From contig CALMSO010000071.1 in assembly GCA_937872385.1 (NCBI GenBank), positions 33,034-97,033 of the forward strand: DNA of 64,000 bases, in the 5' to 3' direction. This DNA is from an uncultured Saprospiraceae bacterium. Its GTDB lineage: Bacteria > Bacteroidota > Bacteroidia > Chitinophagales > Saprospiraceae. Numbering within the stretch: the first letter of the stretch is position 1; the number at the start of each line of letters is the position of its first letter. The translations under genes and the position numbers were made by a program. Under the pieces are notes generated by a model. That model ran no database searches, had not been told where the DNA came from, and worked only from the letters and a program-made list of their open reading frames with translations. Shown piece by piece: positions 35,858 through 44,541 of this stretch.

Positions 35858-37567
35858 ATGATGAAAAGACCTTTATTTTATGCTTTACTGTTCCTGTTGA
35901 GCGCTTGCCAGCCCACAGAAACGACCGTTGCCGACCTCATTTTTGTCAATGGCAATATTTACACCGTAAACCCCGAACAACCCCGCGCCGAGGCCATAGC
36001 CGTCAAAAACGGGCGCATCGTAGCGGTAGGCGATAATGCTGAAATAGAAAAATGGCGCGTTGCCGAAACTGAAGTCATTGACCTGGCGGGCCAGTTTGTA
36101 ATGCCAGGCTTCATTGAAGGGCACGGGCACTTTTCTGGGCTGGGTTATAGTTTGATTAATCTCAATTTTCTCAAGTCGAAAAGCTGGGACGACATTGTAG
36201 CCGCCGTAGGCGAAGCCGCCAAAAAGGCCCAACCCGGCGAATGGATCGTAGGGAGGGGCTGGCACCAAGAAAAATGGGAAGTGCCCTTGGAACGGCAAGT
36301 GCTTGGCTATCCTTATCACGACCAACTGAGCGAGGCATCGCCCAACAACCCCGTAGTGCTACGACACGCCAGCGGGCATTCGCTTTTCGCTAATAAAAAA
36401 GCGATGGAAATAGCCGGTATCAGCGCGGAAACGCCCAATCCTGCCGGCGGTGAAATTGTGCGCGACGCACGCGGCGAAGCTATTGGCGTATTTGAAGAGC
36501 GCGCGATGGGGCTTATCAATGAAGCCTACAACGAATACTTGGCCACGCTTTCCGAAGAAGATAAAAAACGAGAATGGCAACGAGCAGTGCGCCTGGCGCA
36601 AGACGAGTGCCTCGCTAAGGGAGTGACCAGCTTTCAAGATGCTGGCTCTTCGCAACAGGAGGTGCAGTGGTATAAAGAAATGGCTGAAGCCGGTGAATTT
36701 GACCTCCGCCTCTGGGCTATGATTCGCCACCGCTATCCGGATATTCAGAATCGCCTCGACGGGCTGCCCATCATCAATGCTGGAAATGGCTTTTTTACCT
36801 GCCGGGCTATCAAGTCGGAGGTGGACGGCGCATTGGGCGCTTTCGGAGCTTGGCTGCTGGCACCTTACAATGACAAACGCGATTTTCACGGGCAGAATAC
36901 GACCAAAATTGAAGATGTGGACGCCATCGCTCGATTGGCCATTGCCAAAGATTTGCAGCTTTGCGTGCACGCTATCGGCGACCGAGCCAACCGCGAGGTG
37001 CTCAATATCATGGAGCGCGAATTTAAAAAACAAGCCAACAAAAAGGACTTGCGCTGGCGCATTGAGCACGCGCAGCACCTCAATCCGGACGATATTCCGC
37101 GCTTCCGCGAATTGGGCGTTATTGCTTCTATGCAAGGCATTCACTGCACTTCCGATGCGCCTTTTGTCGTGAAGCGGCTGGGCGAGGAGCGGGCCCGCAA
37201 TGGAGCTTATGCCTGGCGTTCCTTGTTGGATGCGGGAGTAGTGGTGTCCAATGGCACCGATGCGCCAGTAGAGGATGTTAGCCCTTTGGAAAGTTTCTAC
37301 GCTACCGTTACGCGCAAGCGTTTTGCGCCGCCTGATATCGAGTTTTTTCCGGAGCAGAGCCTGACGCGCGAAGAAGCCATTTATTCTTACACTATGGCCT
37401 GCGCCTACGCTGCTTTTGAAGAGCAGGACAAAGGCTCATTGGAGCTGGGCAAATTCGCTGATTTGATTGTCTTGTCGAAAGATTTGCTCACTTGCCCAGT
37501 GGAGGAAATTTTGCAAACCGAGGTGCGCCTGAGCGTAGTCGGAGGTAAAATCCGGTATCGGATGTAG
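35858..37567 (+). CDS. Amidohydrolase, YtcJ-like lipoprotein
   Basis: A 569-residue metal-dependent hydrolase. A lipoprotein signal (LLFLLSAC) precedes the composite-domain beta strands (LIFVNGNIYTVNPEQPRAEAIAVKNGRIVAVGD). The catalytic TIM barrel follows, with metal ligands in GFIEGHGHFSG, HAIGDRANREVLNIM, IEHAQHL and the late SNGTDAPVEDVSP. YtcJ-type amidohydrolases act on amides or N-substituted compounds, but the substrate is unknown. The ATG at 35858 (or 35861) starts the lipobox; the frame upstream to 35753 overlaps rnhB and is not conserved. Confidence 0.9.
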   Translation: MMKRPLFYALLFLLSACQPTETTVADLIFVNGNIYTVNPEQPRAEAIAVKNGRIVAVGDNAEIEKWRVAETEVIDLAGQFVMPGFIEGHGHFSGLGYSLINLNFLKSKSWDDIVAAVGEAAKKAQPGEWIVGRGWHQEKWEVPLERQVLGYPYHDQLSEASPNNPVVLRHASGHSLFANKKAMEIAGISAETPNPAGGEIVRDARGEAIGVFEERAMGLINEAYNEYLATLSEEDKKREWQRAVRLAQDECLAKGVTSFQDAGSSQQEVQWYKEMAEAGEFDLRLWAMIRHRYPDIQNRLDGLPIINAGNGFFTCRAIKSEVDGALGAFGAWLLAPYNDKRDFHGQNTTKIEDVDAIARLAIAKDLQLCVHAIGDRANREVLNIMEREFKKQANKKDLRWRIEHAQHLNPDDIPRFRELGVIASMQGIHCTSDAPFVVKRLGEERARNGAYAWRSLLDAGVVVSNGTDAPVEDVSPLESFYATVTRKRFAPPDIEFFPEQSLTREEAIYSYTMACAYAAFEEQDKGSLELGKFADLIVLSKDLLTCPVEEILQTEVRLSVVGGKIRYRM

Positions 37568-37581
37568 TGCTGGTTGTATAT

Positions 37582-37641
37582 CATTTACAATTTGCGAAGT
37601 CCGATTTACAATTTTGTAAAGTTTTGAAAAACAAGCTTTTG
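37582..37641 (-). repeat. Heptamer array plus 31-bp conserved tail, copy 1
   Basis: Plus-strand units CATTTAC, AATTTGC, GAAGTCC, GATTTAC (37582-37609) read as GYRAAYY on the minus strand. They run into ATTTTGTAAAGTTTTGAAAA and on to 37641. The same composite, heptamers then this tail, occurs at 50492-50551 (27 of 31 tail bases equal), and a weaker one near 53233. Confidence 0.75.
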
Positions 37642-37700
37642 CGCATAATGCCAATTTCAATGAATTGTGACGTATTCATAGTTTTACAATTATTTGACTA

Positions 37701-38016
37701 TCAATGCAAGTCATCGTTCCTTAGTTGCCAGCTCACTTCTTTCAGTTTGTTGTTGCCAGCATATACAAAACCTTTGCTCAGTTTTCCACCACGCGCGGTG
37801 TATTTCCATTCTGCCTCAGTGGGTAGGCGGTAGTTTTTATTGGTTAACTGGTTTAGCTTTTCGATGAACTTTTGCACGTCATGCCAGGATTACTTGTTCC
37901 ACTGGTCTATTCGCACTTTTGAACTCAGAAGGATTTTCACCCATCACCGCTTGCCACAAACCTTGCGTTACGGGGTATTTACACAAATATAAATCTGCTA
38001 TTTTGACTTGTCGCTT
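37701..38016 (-). pseudogene. Formylglycine-generating enzyme-like domain, frameshifted fragment
   Basis: One frame reads ADLYLCKYPVTQGLWQAVMGENPSEFKSANRPVEQV. After an apparent one-base insertion near 37890 a second frame continues WHDVQKFIEKLNQL, then NYRLPTEAEWKYTARGG, and ends at TGA (37701-37703). Together these are the core signature of the FGE-sulfatase (SUMF1-like) domain, which activates sulfatases or acts as a Cys-formylating domain. The N-terminal third and the catalytic C-terminal half are missing, so the gene is broken and truncated. No intact copy is visible in the window. Confidence 0.85.
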
Positions 38017-38170
38017 TTTGAAAACAAGTAAAGAAGAAAGTACAGGGGCCGTGCAGGAATTTATTGACAGACAAATATAGACCCACAAAGGATGCGGCCT
38101 ATGTACCGGCGATCTTCAGTCGCCGACATGAGCTACGCAGCGGCGGTAAAGCCGCCGATACAAAAATGAT

Positions 38171-38203
38171 AGTGACCAGATGCCTCAAAGCCGCCCGGTC
38201 ACT
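38171..38203. repeat. Hairpin flanking the T9SS cargo gene, left copy
   Basis: AGTGACC (38171-38177) pairs with GGTCACT (38197-38203). The loop contains AAGCCGCCCG, as does the hairpin on the other side of the gene (39440-39468). Confidence 0.6.
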
Positions 38204-38221
38204 GCGGAAAGACATTTTTAA

Positions 38222-38250
38222 TTGGAAATTTCCGCAAAGTATTAGCTTTG
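38222..38250 (+). promoter_or_regulatory. Candidate promoter of the T9SS cargo gene
   Basis: TTGG at 38222-38225 and TAGCTTTG at 38243-38250 fit -33/-7 boxes with a 17-base gap. The leader to the ATG at 38295 would be about 40 bases. Confidence 0.4.
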
Positions 38251-38294
38251 TACGAGCATACTTTTAATAATCCTTTAAACCACAAACCAATACG

Positions 38295-39434
38295 ATGCGA
38301 ATAACTACTTTTTTACTGGCATTGGTGATGCTTGGCTTTGGGGCGGGCATTCAGGCGCAAATCACCGTTACGAATGCGACTTTCCCTGTGGTAGGCGATA
38401 CGCTGTATGTTGCTTTTGATACGAATCCGAATATTGTTGCTTTTACGCCGCCCGGCGGCAATCAGAGTTGGGATTTCAGTAGTTTGACGGTGGGGCTTAC
38501 GCAGCAGTTGGTTTTTGAAAGTCCTGCGGCGGGTACGGCCAGCGCTAACTTCTCTGGGGCTACCTTACTTTATGTGAATGGCGCGGTTGAAAATTATTTG
38601 CAAGTGACCAACCAGGCCGTGTCGTTCTTGGGTTACTACGGCGCGGATCCGATTGGGATTGGCTTCGATGCAGCTATACGCTATAGCCCACCCATTGTAG
38701 AAAAACGTGCGCCGATGAATTTCTTTGACATTCATCAAATATCGTCGGGGTTGCTGTTTCCTTTTCCGCCCAGCGTGATACCAACTGCCATCCGGCAGCA
38801 ACTGCCCTTCACGCCGGATTCGCTGCGCATCAGAATTGCCATCAATCGCTTAGATGTGGTGGATGCCTGGGGCGATGTGACAATTCCCGGTGGTACATAT
38901 CCTGTATTGCGCGAAAAGCGCACCCAATATCGGGAGACCAGATTGGATGCGAAGGTGCCGCCGCTGGGCTGGTTGGATGTGACGGATGTGGTGATTCAGG
39001 CAGTAGGATTGACTACCTTAGGCGTGGATACGACGGTTACGTATCATTTTTACAACAATACCTCCAAAGAGCCGATTGCCATTGTAACGCTCGCCAGAGA
39101 TCAGGCAACGCCGGTGCTGGTGCAATACAAATCGAATGCACTTACGACCAATGTAAGGCAATTGGCAGCCGAAGCCCCGCAGTTGTTGGTTTTCCCAAAT
39201 CCGGCCTCAGATAGGGTGCAGTTTCGCTTTCGCAACATAAAACTGGGGCAGTACCAATTGAAAGTGTATAATGTGCTGGGCATGGAAGTCTTGAGCGAAA
39301 CCTATCAAATGGCAGGGCGAGCATTTGAAACGGAGGTAGATGTCTCTAAGCTGGGGGCAGGCACGTATTTTTACAGTTTATGGGATAATCAAGGCTTAGT
39401 TTTGGGGGCGAAGCAATTGGTTATTACAAAATAA
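38295..39434 (+). CDS. T9SS type A sorting-domain protein of unknown function
   Basis: A 379-residue secreted protein. After a signal peptide (MRITTFLLALVMLGFGAGIQA) comes a beta-rich body of no recognised family (NQSWDFSSLTVG, AGTASANFSGATLLY). The last 80 residues are a type IX sorting domain: LLVFPNPASDRVQFRF, MEVLSETY, LGAGTYFYSLWDNQG. It is therefore exported by the T9SS and probably anchored or released at the surface. Similar unannotated bodies occur in Bacteroidota, often in several paralogues. ATG at 38295. Confidence 0.82.
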   Translation: MRITTFLLALVMLGFGAGIQAQITVTNATFPVVGDTLYVAFDTNPNIVAFTPPGGNQSWDFSSLTVGLTQQLVFESPAAGTASANFSGATLLYVNGAVENYLQVTNQAVSFLGYYGADPIGIGFDAAIRYSPPIVEKRAPMNFFDIHQISSGLLFPFPPSVIPTAIRQQLPFTPDSLRIRIAINRLDVVDAWGDVTIPGGTYPVLREKRTQYRETRLDAKVPPLGWLDVTDVVIQAVGLTTLGVDTTVTYHFYNNTSKEPIAIVTLARDQATPVLVQYKSNALTTNVRQLAAEAPQLLVFPNPASDRVQFRFRNIKLGQYQLKVYNVLGMEVLSETYQMAGRAFETEVDVSKLGAGTYFYSLWDNQGLVLGAKQLVITK

Positions 39435-39439
39435 CATAA

Positions 39440-39468
39440 TGAGCGGGTGACTCGAAGCCGCCCGCTCA
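39440..39468. terminator. 8-bp stem hairpin after the T9SS cargo gene
   Basis: TGAGCGGG (39440-39447) pairs perfectly with CCCGCTCA (39461-39468), 5 bases after the stop. No T-run follows. Its sequence is related to the hairpin at 38171-38203. Confidence 0.55.
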
Positions 39469-39534
39469 CTACGCACTATTCAGTCCGGCATCTCAACCAT
39501 TTGCCCGTTCAGCGCATTCTATAAAGTACAAAAC

Positions 39535-39565
39535 TTGCTCGCATGGGCGGTTTTTGTTATCTTTG
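39535..39565 (+). promoter_or_regulatory. Promoter of the ArsR-type regulator gene
   Basis: TTG at 39535-39537 and TATCTTTG at 39558-39565 match the Bacteroidota -33 and -7 boxes with the canonical 20-base spacing. The leader to the ATG at 39642 would be about 70 bases. Confidence 0.55.
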
Positions 39566-39641
39566 AAATCAGCTATTAGGCCGAAAAGGCGAAGGAATCG
39601 CCAGCCGCCTGATAATCAACATTGTACAACCACCAATTTTC

Positions 39642-39959
39642 ATGGAAGCGAAAACAGGCGTTATCAATCAAAAAGAAGCGGATAAGCTCGAGCGCATTGC
39701 CTTTATCCTCAAAACGGTGGCGCACCCGCTGCGCCTCGGTATTGTCCATTTGTTAGAGCAGCATCCGCGCCTCTCGGTCACCGAAATCTGCGAAATGCTC
39801 AACAGCGAACAGTCGCTCACTTCGCATCACCTGCAAAATATGCGCCTCAAAGGTATCTTGAGTGTGAAACGCGACGGCCGCAGTATGCTCTACTCGCTCA
39901 AGGAGCGCGATGTGTCGCTCATCATCGAATGCCTCGAAAATTGTCAATGCAATATGTGA
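39642..39959 (+). CDS. ArsR-family winged-helix regulator
   Basis: A 105-residue regulator. A short N-terminal helix leads into the winged helix (AFILKTVAHPLRLGIVHLLEQHPRLSVTEICEMLNSEQSLTSHHLQNMRLKGILSVKRDGRSMLYSL). It ends in LENCQCNM, which carries a CxC possibly for metal or redox sensing (inference). It acts as a dimeric repressor. Whether it senses metal is not certain, as the classic ArsR CVCDL motif is missing. No metal-efflux gene lies nearby. Confidence 0.88.
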   Translation: MEAKTGVINQKEADKLERIAFILKTVAHPLRLGIVHLLEQHPRLSVTEICEMLNSEQSLTSHHLQNMRLKGILSVKRDGRSMLYSLKERDVSLIIECLENCQCNM

Positions 39960-40004
39960 CAAGCGTACGGCACTGGGTAAGACCGGCTCGGTTGGAGTTG
40001 AACC

Positions 40005-40043
40005 AAAAAAATGCGCAAGGCCGGACAGTGCGGCGTTTTTTTT
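40005..40043 (+). terminator. Candidate terminator of the ArsR-type gene
   Basis: An A-run with ATGCGC pairs, with mismatches, to GCGGCGTTTTTTTT. It lies 45 bases after the ArsR stop and would end its transcript. Confidence 0.45.
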
Positions 40044-40110
40044 ATGAAAAAATACATGAACAAACCTTCATATATCCTATTTTTATCTAAATTTGCTCAA
40101 AAAAGACAAA

Positions 40111-40521
40111 ATGGGAGTTTTCCGCAAAGGCAGCAAAGCTTATAGTATTTTCAACTTCAAATGCCCCAAATGCCACGAAACGGATATGTTTTGTACGCCT
40201 ACTTTTGCTTTCAAACGCCCGTTTGACATGGAGGAGCGCTGCGCACACTGCGGGCAGCACCTGATGCCGGAGCCAGGTTTTTACTATGGAGCTATGTTCA
40301 TTTCCTACATCTTCATGGGGTGGTTTTGCATTGGTTTTGTAGCCTTGTTTCACTGGGTATTCGACTGGAGCATCGAGGCTTCGTTTGCGCTGCTTATCGC
40401 CGTTTGTGCGGTGTTTTTTGTCTATATTTTTCGGCTGGCCCGCGCCATCTGGATTAATTTGAATGTACATTATGACCCTTCAAAGGGGCACAAAAATATG
40501 CCTACGGAAGGGGTAAAATAA
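40111..40521 (+). CDS. DUF983 family membrane protein
   Basis: A 136-residue protein with an N-terminal zinc-ribbon-like part (CPKCHE, then CAHCGQ) and two hydrophobic helices (YYGAMFISYIFMGWFCIGFVALF; FALLIAVCAVFFVYIFRLARAIW). This is the DUF983 layout. The function is unknown; the family is common in Bacteroidota and alphaproteobacteria. The ATG at 40111 is preferred over the TTG at 40093. It is 11 bases before the Crp/Fnr-type gene, so the two probably share a transcript. Confidence 0.85.
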   Translation: MGVFRKGSKAYSIFNFKCPKCHETDMFCTPTFAFKRPFDMEERCAHCGQHLMPEPGFYYGAMFISYIFMGWFCIGFVALFHWVFDWSIEASFALLIAVCAVFFVYIFRLARAIWINLNVHYDPSKGHKNMPTEGVK

Positions 40522-40532
40522 ATAAACGTTGG

Positions 40533-41198
40533 ATGATTGCCAATACGACTTCTCATGCCGAAATGATGGAATTGCTGCGCAAACACTATCCACAATTGGC
40601 GGAGCGCGGCCTGCAGGAGGAAATTATTGCCGTCGGCAAACTGCTGTTTTTCAAAGCCGGAGAAACCATCATGGATTTTGGCAGCTACGTCAAGCTCATC
40701 CCCCTCATGCTCAAAGGCAGCATTAAGGTAATCCGCGAAGGAGAAGACGGCAACGAGATTTTTCTCTACTATCTGCAGCCCGGCGAGGCTTGCACCATGT
40801 CGTTCACTTGTTGTATGATGAACAAAAAAAGCGCTATCCGCACCGTTGCTGAAGACGATACGCTGCTCATCGGCATCCCTATTCGCCACATGGACGACTG
40901 GATGACGCGCTACCAAAGCTGGAAAAATTTTGTAATGATTTCGTACGATAACCGGATGCTCGAATTAGTGAAAACCATTGATAGCATTGCTTTTCAGCGG
41001 ATGGACGAGCGGCTGTTGCACTATCTGGAGCGCAAGGCCGATGTCACCGGCTCCCGCGAAATTAGCGCTACGCACCAAGATATTGCCTACGATTTGAATG
41101 CCTCCCGCGAAGCGGTATCGCGGCTGCTCAAGCAGTTGGAGAAGAATGGTTTGGTAAAACTGGGGCGCAACAAAATAGAGTTGGTGCAGTTATCATAG
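40533..41198 (+). CDS. Crp/Fnr family transcriptional regulator
   Basis: A 221-residue regulator with a cNMP-binding-like beta roll (KLLFFKAGETIMDFGSYVKLIPLMLKGSIKVIREGEDGNEIFLYYLQPGEACTMSF) and a C-terminal winged helix (ISATHQDIAYDLNASREAVSRLLKQLEKNGLVKL). The cysteines in the roll (ACTMSFTCCMM) are those of Bacteroidota Fnr-like proteins that lack a typical cAMP site. The signal is unknown. It lies in the same transcript as the DUF983 gene. Confidence 0.9.
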   Translation: MIANTTSHAEMMELLRKHYPQLAERGLQEEIIAVGKLLFFKAGETIMDFGSYVKLIPLMLKGSIKVIREGEDGNEIFLYYLQPGEACTMSFTCCMMNKKSAIRTVAEDDTLLIGIPIRHMDDWMTRYQSWKNFVMISYDNRMLELVKTIDSIAFQRMDERLLHYLERKADVTGSREISATHQDIAYDLNASREAVSRLLKQLEKNGLVKLGRNKIELVQLS

Positions 41199-41297
41199 CG
41201 AATTTCAATGAAACAGGTTGTATAGTTTTTGCAATACGTACCTTATTATCAAGCTATTTTGCTTTTCGCTTTTCGCAAATACGCGGGATTACCGATA

Positions 41298-42191
41298 TCA
41301 AGCATTTATTTTTTCTACAAATAGCAACAACTCAGCCGGAGTTCGCGCGCCGGTATGGGTGGGCAGACCAGCCCAGTTTGCAAAATCGCGCAATAGTGCA
41401 GGCAGGTCATATCCCGCTTGCCGCAAGGCTCGTATAGACAGGCTGCCGGCGGATTTCGCTAACTTCTCACCCGCGCGGTCTTTTAGTAGCGGATGATGGT
41501 ACCATTGCACCTGCTGAAAATCCGTCCAGCCCAACTGTTGCGCTATGTACAGTTGCGCCGCCGTGGATGCGCGCAAATCCTCGCCTCGGATAATGTGCGT
41601 CACGCCCTGCTGCATATCATCGCACAGCGAAGCCAATTGATAAGCGGGCGTACCGTCGCGGGTTTTGATGACAAAACTGCCCATTTCCATTCCTAAAGGA
41701 ATACTTTGTGCGCCGGCTGTCCAATCGTGCAAACGAATTGTAGCATCCGGGGGGACGTGTAGTCGCCAGGGTAAGTCGGGGCGCAGCGGTAGCTTTTTAT
41801 TATTACAAATGCCCGGATACGCCCCGCCGCTGAAGCCGGCTTCTTGCAAGGTTTTGCGGGTGCAAGTGCAGGCAAAGACCAGACCTTTGTTGACTAAAGT
41901 TTGGAGGGTTTGCTCGTAATACGGGAGCCGAAGTTGCTGCGACCAGTTGGTCTGGAAATCGCTGGGATCGGTGGGCCCGAGGTCCCAATCGAGTTGCAAC
42001 CATTGCAAGGTATCAAAAATGTCGCTTAGGTACTCCGGGCGGGTGCGGGCGGCGTCGAGGTCGTCAATGCGGAGCCAAAGGCGGCCCCCCAGCCGGCGTG
42101 CATGCAGCCAGTTGAGTAAAAAATTGAAGGCATTGCCCTGGTGCAAATAGCCGCTGGGCGTAGGTGCTAATCGAAACAGGGGATTGGGCAT
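41298..42191 (-). CDS. gluQ: Glutamyl-Q tRNA(Asp) synthetase (GluQ-RS)
   Basis: A 297-residue truncated glutamyl-tRNA synthetase paralogue that attaches glutamate to the queuosine of tRNA-Asp. The nucleotide-binding motif is APTPSGYLHQGNA (HIGH-like), and the KMSKS-like loop is EKLAKSAGS. The zinc site is CTCTRKTL plus YPGIC, as in GluQ-RS. The absence of the anticodon-binding domain makes it shorter than GltX (about 470 residues). The ATG is at 42189-42191, and a heptamer array lies 10 bases upstream. Confidence 0.88.
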   Translation of the reverse strand: MPNPLFRLAPTPSGYLHQGNAFNFLLNWLHARRLGGRLWLRIDDLDAARTRPEYLSDIFDTLQWLQLDWDLGPTDPSDFQTNWSQQLRLPYYEQTLQTLVNKGLVFACTCTRKTLQEAGFSGGAYPGICNNKKLPLRPDLPWRLHVPPDATIRLHDWTAGAQSIPLGMEMGSFVIKTRDGTPAYQLASLCDDMQQGVTHIIRGEDLRASTAAQLYIAQQLGWTDFQQVQWYHHPLLKDRAGEKLAKSAGSLSIRALRQAGYDLPALLRDFANWAGLPTHTGARTPAELLLFVEKINA

Positions 42192-42200
42192 GGATTTTGT

Positions 42201-42235
42201 AGTTTGCTGTTCGCTGTTTGCGGTTCGCCGTTCGC
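42201..42235 (-). repeat. Heptamer repeat GCRAACN, 5 units
   Basis: On the minus strand: GCGAACG, GCGAACC, GCAAACA, GCGAACA, GCAAACT. The array ends 10 bases before the ATG of the GluQ-RS gene and would be in its leader. Confidence 0.9.
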
Positions 42236-42383
42236 AAAAATAGGAAAAAATAGGGCTTGAATTGTTTCAGGGGTGGGGCTGGCACAGAAAGTCATCGAAA
42301 ATACGGAATGCAGGACGGGATTTTGCGAAATCCTTCTTAATTTTGCAGGGCGAAATTGCAAACAATAACCTGACGGACAAAAT

Positions 42384-42542
42384 ATGGAAACGACAAGTAA
42401 GAATTCTACAATGCTCGACTGGCTGATTTTTCTGGTATCCACTGTGATTTGCGTAGCGCTGCTGGCGTACGCTACGGAGTGGTTCTGGCTGGCGCTACCA
42501 TTCGTACTCACCTATTTCGTGCGGGCTGTGCGGGCTATTTAA
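42384..42542 (+). CDS. 52-residue membrane microprotein
   Basis: An ATG-to-TAA frame of 53 codons encodes METTSKNSTM followed by two hydrophobic stretches (LDWLIFLVSTVICVALLAYA and WFWLALPFVLTYFVRAV). A small membrane protein of this shape is common but unassigned. The gene lies alone between gluQ and the MORN lipoprotein gene, in a gap otherwise filled by AT-rich DNA. Coding is plausible but unproven. Confidence 0.5.
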   Translation: METTSKNSTMLDWLIFLVSTVICVALLAYATEWFWLALPFVLTYFVRAVRAI

Positions 42543-42700
42543 AAACCCTGCCTTGCGGCTTTTTCGTCGCGGTTGCGGCATTTTGCATAGTTCAGATATA
42601 ATCTGTCCTTTAGATTGGCGTTATGACTCCGATGTAGTTGATTATTTACTTCGGTTGTCTTGTATTACAAGCAAAAAATTTGGCTTTACAATTGTATGCT

Positions 42701-43318
42701 ATGCAAAAATTTCTGTTCTCAGCCCTGTGGATGATATTGCTGCTCAGCGCTTGCAATCAAAAAGCTGCGCGCCTCGAAACCATCGAAACCACTGATCGGG
42801 ACGGCTACATTGAGCGCTATTCGCGGCGCACCACCGATTATGCGAAAGAAGGCTTGTACGTACGTACCGACCCGCGCGGCACCAAAGTGGAAGAAGCTGA
42901 GTATAGAAACGATACGCTCAACGGGCGGCGCACGCTGTATTACGAAACCGGTGATTTGCAAGTGGTAGAAACCTACCGAATGGGGCTTTTCGATGGCGCT
43001 TATGAGGTCTATTATCCCGGCGGGCAGGTAAAGCTCGCAGGGCAATACACCGCCAATGTAATGAGTGGCATCTGGCGAGGTTATTATGCTAATGGGCAAC
43101 TGAAAGAAGAAGTCACTTTTGCGGATAATGCCGAAAACGGGCCATTCACGGAGTACCATCCCAATGGGCAACTCAAGGCGGTGGGCACCTATCTCAATGG
43201 TGACAATGAGCACGGCGAGCTGAAACTCTACGACGAAAACGGGCAACACGAAAAAACGATGCTCTGCGATAAAGGCACGTGCCGTACGGTCTGGTCATCC
43301 GAAAAGCAGGAGGACTGA
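42701..43318 (+). CDS. MORN-repeat lipoprotein
   Basis: A 205-residue lipoprotein (lipobox ending LLLSAC). It has about six tandem MORN-variant repeats of about 22 residues (YYETGDLQVVETYRMGLFDG; YYPGGQVKLAGQYTANVMSG; YYANGQLKEEVTFADNAENG). Such YwqK-like repeats are annotated as antitoxin-related by homology but here are probably a structural or binding lipoprotein. The stop at 43318 is 1 base from porQ, so they share a transcript; a link to the T9SS is possible but not shown. ATG at 42701. Confidence 0.85.
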   Translation: MQKFLFSALWMILLLSACNQKAARLETIETTDRDGYIERYSRRTTDYAKEGLYVRTDPRGTKVEEAEYRNDTLNGRRTLYYETGDLQVVETYRMGLFDGAYEVYYPGGQVKLAGQYTANVMSGIWRGYYANGQLKEEVTFADNAENGPFTEYHPNGQLKAVGTYLNGDNEHGELKLYDENGQHEKTMLCDKGTCRTVWSSEKQED

Positions 43319-43319
43319 T

Positions 43320-44375
43320 ATGCAGCGAGCGCTACTCTCGATATTATTTTGCCTGACCCTACTGCCCATAGCCTGGAGCCAATTAGGTGGGCAACGCACT
43401 TTCGCCTTTCTCAACCTGCCACCCTCGGCACGGGTAACGGCGCTCGGCGGCCACCTTATAGCCGTAGTGGACGATGATATCAATCTTGCTATGCAAAACC
43501 CGGCGCTGCTCAATCCGCTGATGCACCAGCAAATTGCGTTCAATCACAACTTTCATTTTGGCGATATTCAAAATGGCTACGCGGCCTACGGTCAGTATAT
43601 TGACAAGCTAAAAACTACCTTTCACGCTGGTATTCAGTATATTAACTATGGCGAATTTGAGGCCCGTGACGTGACCGGCTTGCCCGAAGGCACTTTTCAA
43701 GCTGGCGAGAATGCGATTGTATTGGGCGCAGCCCGACCTGTGGACGAGCGCTTCACCGTGGGTGCCAATTTGCGGTTTATTACCTCGCGCCTCGATGTGT
43801 TCAACTCCATTGCGCTAAGCAGCGACATAGCTGGCGTCTATACGGATACCGCCAGTCGGTTCACCGCTACATTGGTTTTTAAAAATATCGGCACACAACT
43901 CAGTCCCTACACCGAAGGGAATTTCGAGCCACTACCTTTTGAAATTCAGTTTGGTATTTCTAAAAGATTACAATATTTACCCTTTCGTTTTTCTCTCATA
44001 TACAGGCACTTGGAGCGCTGGAATGTAACGTACGACGACCCGAATCAAGAAGACAACAACCTCTTTCTATTCGGCGATGCGCCCACCGAAGAGAGCCGTT
44101 TCGTCACCGTGGTGGACAATTTTTTCCGGCATGTGGTTTTCAACGGGGAGTTTCTATTTGGTGCCAAAGAAAACTTTCGCCTGCGCTTAGGGTACAATCA
44201 TTTGCTGCGCCGGGAGATGCTCGTGAACAACTTCGGTACGCTGGCGGGCTTCACTTTTGGGGCGGGCATCAAGGTGAATCGCTTTCGCATTGACTACGGT
44301 CGAATGATTTATCACATTGCCGGAGGCGTCAATCATTTGAGTATTCAAACCAATTTCCGGGAATTTAAAAAATAA
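43320..44375 (+). CDS. porQ: Type IX secretion system protein PorQ
   Basis: A 351-residue outer-membrane beta-barrel of the PorQ/PorV-like (FadL-type) family. The signal peptide ends WSQ. The opening GQRTFAFLNLPPSARVTALGGHLIAVVDDDINLAMQNPALL and the terminal GGVNHLSIQTNF are the signatures I recognise for PorQ. In Porphyromonas it partners PorZ and PorU in anchoring the attachment complex. No other porU/porZ/porV gene is in this window. It follows the MORN lipoprotein gene by 1 base. Confidence 0.85.
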   Translation: MQRALLSILFCLTLLPIAWSQLGGQRTFAFLNLPPSARVTALGGHLIAVVDDDINLAMQNPALLNPLMHQQIAFNHNFHFGDIQNGYAAYGQYIDKLKTTFHAGIQYINYGEFEARDVTGLPEGTFQAGENAIVLGAARPVDERFTVGANLRFITSRLDVFNSIALSSDIAGVYTDTASRFTATLVFKNIGTQLSPYTEGNFEPLPFEIQFGISKRLQYLPFRFSLIYRHLERWNVTYDDPNQEDNNLFLFGDAPTEESRFVTVVDNFFRHVVFNGEFLFGAKENFRLRLGYNHLLRREMLVNNFGTLAGFTFGAGIKVNRFRIDYGRMIYHIAGGVNHLSIQTNFREFKK

Positions 44376-44541
44376 ACCGGTCACTTTCCTTACTAAAAAA
44401 CCGCCGTGCCCCCCCAACGATTCGGCTGGCCGGGTGTTAGGTCATTATGACAACAATTTTACGGCAGGACGTCAACAAAGCGGCGTATTTGGCGTACTTT
44501 TGTGTGTAAACGGTCAAACACTTTTTGCAAAATTCCATTTT

